A DNA stretch of 64,000 bases from Welwitschia mirabilis. Its lineage: Eukaryota; Gnetophyta; Gnetopsida; Welwitschiales. A program made the position numbers and the translations under genes. Shown piece after piece: positions 60,166-64,000 of the stretch; position 1 is the stretch's first letter, and the number at the start of each line of letters is the position of its first letter. The stretch spans positions 213,343,765 through 213,407,764 of the forward strand of contig JBOZIK010000001.1 of the NCBI GenBank assembly GCA_051453625.1. The letters are read 5' to 3'. The notes below the pieces were generated by a model. It was given only the letters and a program-made list of their open reading frames with translations, was not told the origin of the DNA and searched no databases.

Positions 60166-62600
60166 GAACATGATAAAAGAACTTATTTTAGAGGTTTCCC
60201 TCAATGAGGAGCACTTCCACTCTATCATTTTCTAAGTTCTTTCTTATCTTATTCCTTTGGTGGATATTATCATGTTATTTGATCATCTTTTAAACTTGAA
60301 TTATGTATTACTTTATGAATTTTTCACGACTAGTATTCATAATTGAGCATTTTATAGTGATAAAATTGGAGTCATCTAATCTTAAGACATTTCCATGTCT
60401 ATAAAATTTACTTTAAAGGAAGATGCCTTAGTTCTTGTATTTTTTCCAATGGTCTAAGTTCTTTAATTATTTAGGCATGTTCTTTTTTGTTTTTCATCAT
60501 ACTTATTTACTTTTGTCTTTTTAAGTATGAGATTATGTGGGAATTATTCGAAAAAAATTATCATGCGCGTACGCGCACACACACACACATACACATACAC
60601 ACACACACACACATACACACATATATACAATGACCATGATCTATTGTATTTATACTTTAAAAAAATATATGATCACTATGATGTCATGTCATACTAGATG
60701 AATTTTTTTAAAAGTAACCTTTAACAATGTCAGTAACTATGGAAATTTCACTGATGGGTTAGTTGATCATGCTTCATGGGTTCTTATCTCTTTGACTATG
60801 GTTGCACCCCCCCTCATTATGGAAAAGTTGTAATGATTTAAAGCTATGGAATTAATGGTTTTTTTAGTATCATCAAAGGCATTGCTTATTTCCTAGATTC
60901 TTAGTATTCCCACATGCTCACTTTTTAGGATTCGAGTGTGTTTTTGGTACGTGAGTAGGTGAGTTCATTTCTAAGTAGCTTTTAATCTTATCATTCATTA
61001 TTCTAAGAACATGATTTTTTTTGTATCATCATAATCACTACCTTTTTGAGTGAAACTCTATGGAGTAGATACATTTTGTCATGCATTTTTACTCAAGTAA
61101 CTTTATGATGTATTTCATGGAAGCTTGCTGGATTATACTTTGGGATAGATAAGCAATCTTTTCCATGTTCCTTATCTCCATTTTTATTTTGCTCTTCTTT
61201 GGTTTTTCAATTTTTTATTTTAAATGCATTTTCATATTTTCTCATCTTTATAAAGGATCTTCTCATTTAGTAATTTCCTTCTTATTATTTATTACATATT
61301 ATTTTTTTAAGTATTTAGATTAAATAAATAATCTTTTATGCTTTCTAGTTTTATAAGATTCCTTGTATCTTTTGAAGTTATATACTTTGTCTTATTTATT
61401 TGTCTATTTTGAGCATATTATTCAATCTCATTATCAAGTTTCATCTTAGTTCGTATGTTTTCATTAGTCCTATTTTTCATTTGTTTTAATTTCTCTTTAT
61501 CATCTAAATTTATCATAAATTTTTATCATTTTTACTTTTTGTAAGCTTTATGATAAATTTTGTTACCTACATGCTAATGTCTAAGCCTAACTCACTTGAA
61601 TAACATCTTAATTTTTGAAAATCTTTTTAAAGTTCCATCATCCACCTGGTCATTCAACTGACATAGGCAGATGACAATGTGACTTTCTCTGAGAGTCATC
61701 CTAGGGATGTCATCTAAATGATGTGACCAGATGATAGTGCGATAAAACCATGGTCCAACTTTTCGTTCCTAATTTTTCTTAATTTTTTTTCATTTTCACT
61801 TATTCCTTTAAGATATGACATTCTTCTTGATCCCTGTTAACATGCTGGAACTTGTCCTTGCATGATTTACTTACTGATTCTTCATATTTTAGTGACTTTT
61901 CCAAAATGAGGTATATTTTTCTCTCCCTCATCTTTTTCAATTTTTTCTTCCATTTCTTAGCCTTTTGATGGATAGTTTTTATGTATTTTGCTCAATTTAC
62001 ATGCTTGTCAATTAGAAATTTACAAATCTAATGTTTGCCACATATTTCAAAAGATACTATTAATTGTGCATTTTACAAGATAACATTAGAGTGTTAAACT
62101 TTTACACTTATTTTTTCACAAATCATAAGTTCAAATGTAATGATCCTGGAGAGTAAATTAATCNNNNNNNNNNNNNNNNNNNNNNNNNNNNNNNNNNNNN
62201 NNNNNNNNNNNNNNNNNNNNNNNNNNNNNNNNNNNNNNNNNNNNNNNNNNNNNNNNNNNNNNNTTCACAAATCATAAGTTAAAATGTAATGATCCTTTAG
62301 AGTAAATTAATCAGTTTAAAGTGTTCTATATTTCTACTAGATTAAATTTTTCATTTGAGTACTTTGAATTTTTACCTTATGTAGGGTCCATTTAAAACAC
62401 TATTTTTACACTTTTTTCATGTTTTAAATTTTCTTCACATAACTCACCAATACGAGATGTATTGACACTTTTTTAGATGGCAGAAATGTATTTTTATAAT
62501 TTTTTACATTTTTAATTGATTTTGGGGATTATTTTGAACATTCACGTAATGTATTTTAGCTATGTCTACTAGATTTCTTATAACTTTTTGCATATTTTTT
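60166..62600 (+). other. Element 2 3' noncoding region
   Basis: Matches the 3' regions of elements 1 and 4 up to about 61620. It contains an alternating purine-pyrimidine tract (60562-60629), inverted GATGAC motifs (61630-61735) and a 100-N gap with a repeated edge (62164-62263). No reading frame seen. Confidence 0.6.
60562..60629. repeat. Alternating purine-pyrimidine tract with a 14-bp GC palindrome
   Basis: tgcgcgtacgcgca (60564-60577) is a perfect palindrome and merges into an (AC)n / (AT)n run, giving about 68 bases of uninterrupted purine-pyrimidine alternation. Confidence 0.9.
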
Positions 62601-62604
62601 TATT

Positions 62605-63880
62605 GAGTAGGCCTCAAACATGTAGATCTAGATAGGCTTACGTTGAGGTCAAAGCCATTGAGTAGAAGACAGGCCCATAGTACTACTAGAGGTAGAGTGT
62701 GCAGAGCCCGTGCATCCCTTGCCCCAACCCAACCCCTTCTTTCCCCGACATAGAAGGTTGCTTATAATTCAGATTGGTACTATCCATGTCAAGAGACATT
62801 TCAAAGATTTATAAGTAGATTAGAGCTATAGGTTGATCAAAGGCTTACTGATTTACAAGTCTAATGGATTTTGGATGCACATGAGGGATATGATATTTTA
62901 GAGACTAGAAAGTTCTATAACACCATGCATATGGAGTGATGTGCTGATTATCATGGTTACTTAGTGAATATAATTGTAGCTTTGATTTGGCACCACAAGA
63001 TAGTAGCACTTCCAAATCACATTGTGGTAGTGATACATCTAGATGGTATTAGGATTTTACACATATATTCTACTAATGAGACTAAGGAGTGTCATACATA
63101 TGGCATAGCATTAGACATTCTAGCAAATTTAACATTGGATATGCAGGGTGTTCTAGTGATATAGTTGGCCCCTACCTATAAGGTTTTACATAGAGGACTA
63201 ATTCACAACATCATATTATCTTTTCAAGTTAGTCATCTTATGGTAGCTAATCTATAGATTATGGTAATATTTAGGTAGGATGAATAGATGGACTTACCTA
63301 CCTTTATATGAAGCAGACTTAGGTTTATGGTTGATGCATAGTAGTTATAGACTCTGAGATATCTATGCCTCCTCTTAGCCATGTTTTAATAGTTTGGAAT
63401 ACCAAATCCCATGGATGAGTAGCACCTTACTCACATTTATACTTTACCTTACAATTTATAAGACATGAGTATACAGATGTCAGAAGAGATAGAAAGACCT
63501 TAGGTTCAAAGACCTACAATTGAGGTATTATTAGAGCAATCCTATATTGAAAGAAACCTTTGAGACCATCAAGGGTTTCATTAATAAAGGTATCTCGACA
63601 CTTGATCAAAGGATCTAGACACTTAAGTAGAGTATATAGATAATTAAGAGGAGAATATAACACTTTAGAGAGTAGCTGGTTGACATTTGTTAATGCATCA
63701 ACTCTATCAAGCAGAGTGTGATAGTCAATCTCATAGAGGTAGTTCATGTATAGGAATACGAGACAATTTATTCAATCTCTACATTATTGGATCTTTATTT
63801 TCCTATAGATACTGAGAATCCTTGTTTTTCTCCTTCTACACCTAAGCCTATTACTCTTTCTGAGTTTATCATGAGGTGAT
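62605..63880 (+). pseudogene. Env-position frame of element 2 (unclassified Athila-type protein)
   Basis: After pol in Athila-type elements comes a further frame, often called env-like or placed with plant retrotransposon ORF proteins. Here it opens with a basic, proline-containing N-terminus (RRQAHSTTRGRVCRARASL, APTQPLLSPT), then an aromatic segment (SDWYYPCQETFQRFISRLEL) and a long middle part. One stretch (62964-63164, MNIIVALIWHHKIVALPNHI...) is open for 66 codons. Toward the end it becomes glutamine- and charge-rich (VEYIDN-EENITL), as coiled tails of this class do, and finishes near 63877 with PSTPKPITLSEFIMR and a stop. About twenty in-frame stops are seen, nearly all TAG or TAA. No signal peptide or membrane segment is convincing, so the env label is only positional. 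Confidence 0.5.
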
Positions 63881-64000
63881 AAGGGAAGTGCTTTATTATT
63901 TTATATTTCGTATCTTCCTCTCCATTTATTTCATACTTAAAACTCATGATTTATCTATACACATCTTATTTTTAATTTTAGTATGGTATATATGTCTTTG

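Larger units (their letters stand above)
52009..64000 (+). mobile_element. Element 2: Athila-like retrotransposon with env-position frame, cut by window end
   Basis: Plus strand: 5' LTR, primer site, leader, gag (with duplicated start across a gap), protease, RT, RNase H, integrase, 2.4-kb noncoding region and a further degenerate frame ending near 63877. The 3' LTR is outside, so the element is over 12 kb long. RNase H and parts of integrase are less decayed than in element 1. The LTR belongs to a different subfamily than LTRs A and C but shares its starting pattern. Confidence 0.8.

Noticed and set aside
7957-64000. Endogenous pararetrovirus
   Set aside because: The RT-bearing elements have LTRs, primer sites, polypurine tracts and integrase, which fit LTR retrotransposons. 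No movement-protein or coat-protein domain was recognised.

Overview
The window is gene-poor, very AT-rich, repeat-dense nuclear DNA, almost certainly from a seed plant. The evidence is several decayed Ty3/gypsy elements that look Athila-like (long TG...CA LTRs, a tRNA-Asp-type primer site, gag and pol followed by a long 3' region), one Ty1/copia remnant, and fragments of a plant-like luminal-binding protein (BiP, HSP70 family). I cannot name the species. I find no intact host gene, no bacterial-type operon, no rRNA and no CRISPR array. Domain assignments come from reading translations by eye; no database search was possible, so element boundaries are accurate to a few bases only where a terminal TG/CA or target-site duplication is visible.

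Layout. 1-6835 is copy 1 of a repeat called X here, which carries a BiP-like pseudogene fragment on the minus strand. 7200-7956 and 19748-20254 are two halves of another X copy (X3) split by gypsy element 1 (7957-19747, plus strand, degenerate gag-PR-RT-RNase H, integrase mostly in a gap). 20255-20440 is a stub of the element 3 LTR. 22046-31078 holds two copies of a long LTR (LTR E) that contains a 38-bp minisatellite. Between them lies a copia RT/RNase H remnant and an AT-rich stretch with diverged internal repeats. 31079-32731 carries an unidentified acidic reading frame. 32732-39284 is X copy 2, followed by a truncated element 1 LTR (39285-40016) and X4. X4 is interrupted by element 3 (40523-46551, minus strand, gag-protease only, with a 5-bp target duplication) and on its right by element 4 (47023 to about 51000, minus strand, truncated). 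52009 to the window end is element 2 (plus strand), with full 5' LTR, gag, protease, RT, RNase H, integrase and a further env-position open frame; its 3' LTR lies outside.

History. 32732-40700 appears to be a second copy of 1-20440 with about 12.2 kb missing, so much of the window is one old segmental duplication. Element 3 sits in the same X position in both copies with a matching target duplication, so it inserted before the duplication. The BiP fragment has lost its central coding region, apparently at a short protein-level repeat, and exists in four copies. Nothing here looks able to encode a working element; in-frame stops are mostly TAA/TAG at glutamine-like positions, as expected for old, methylated transposon DNA.
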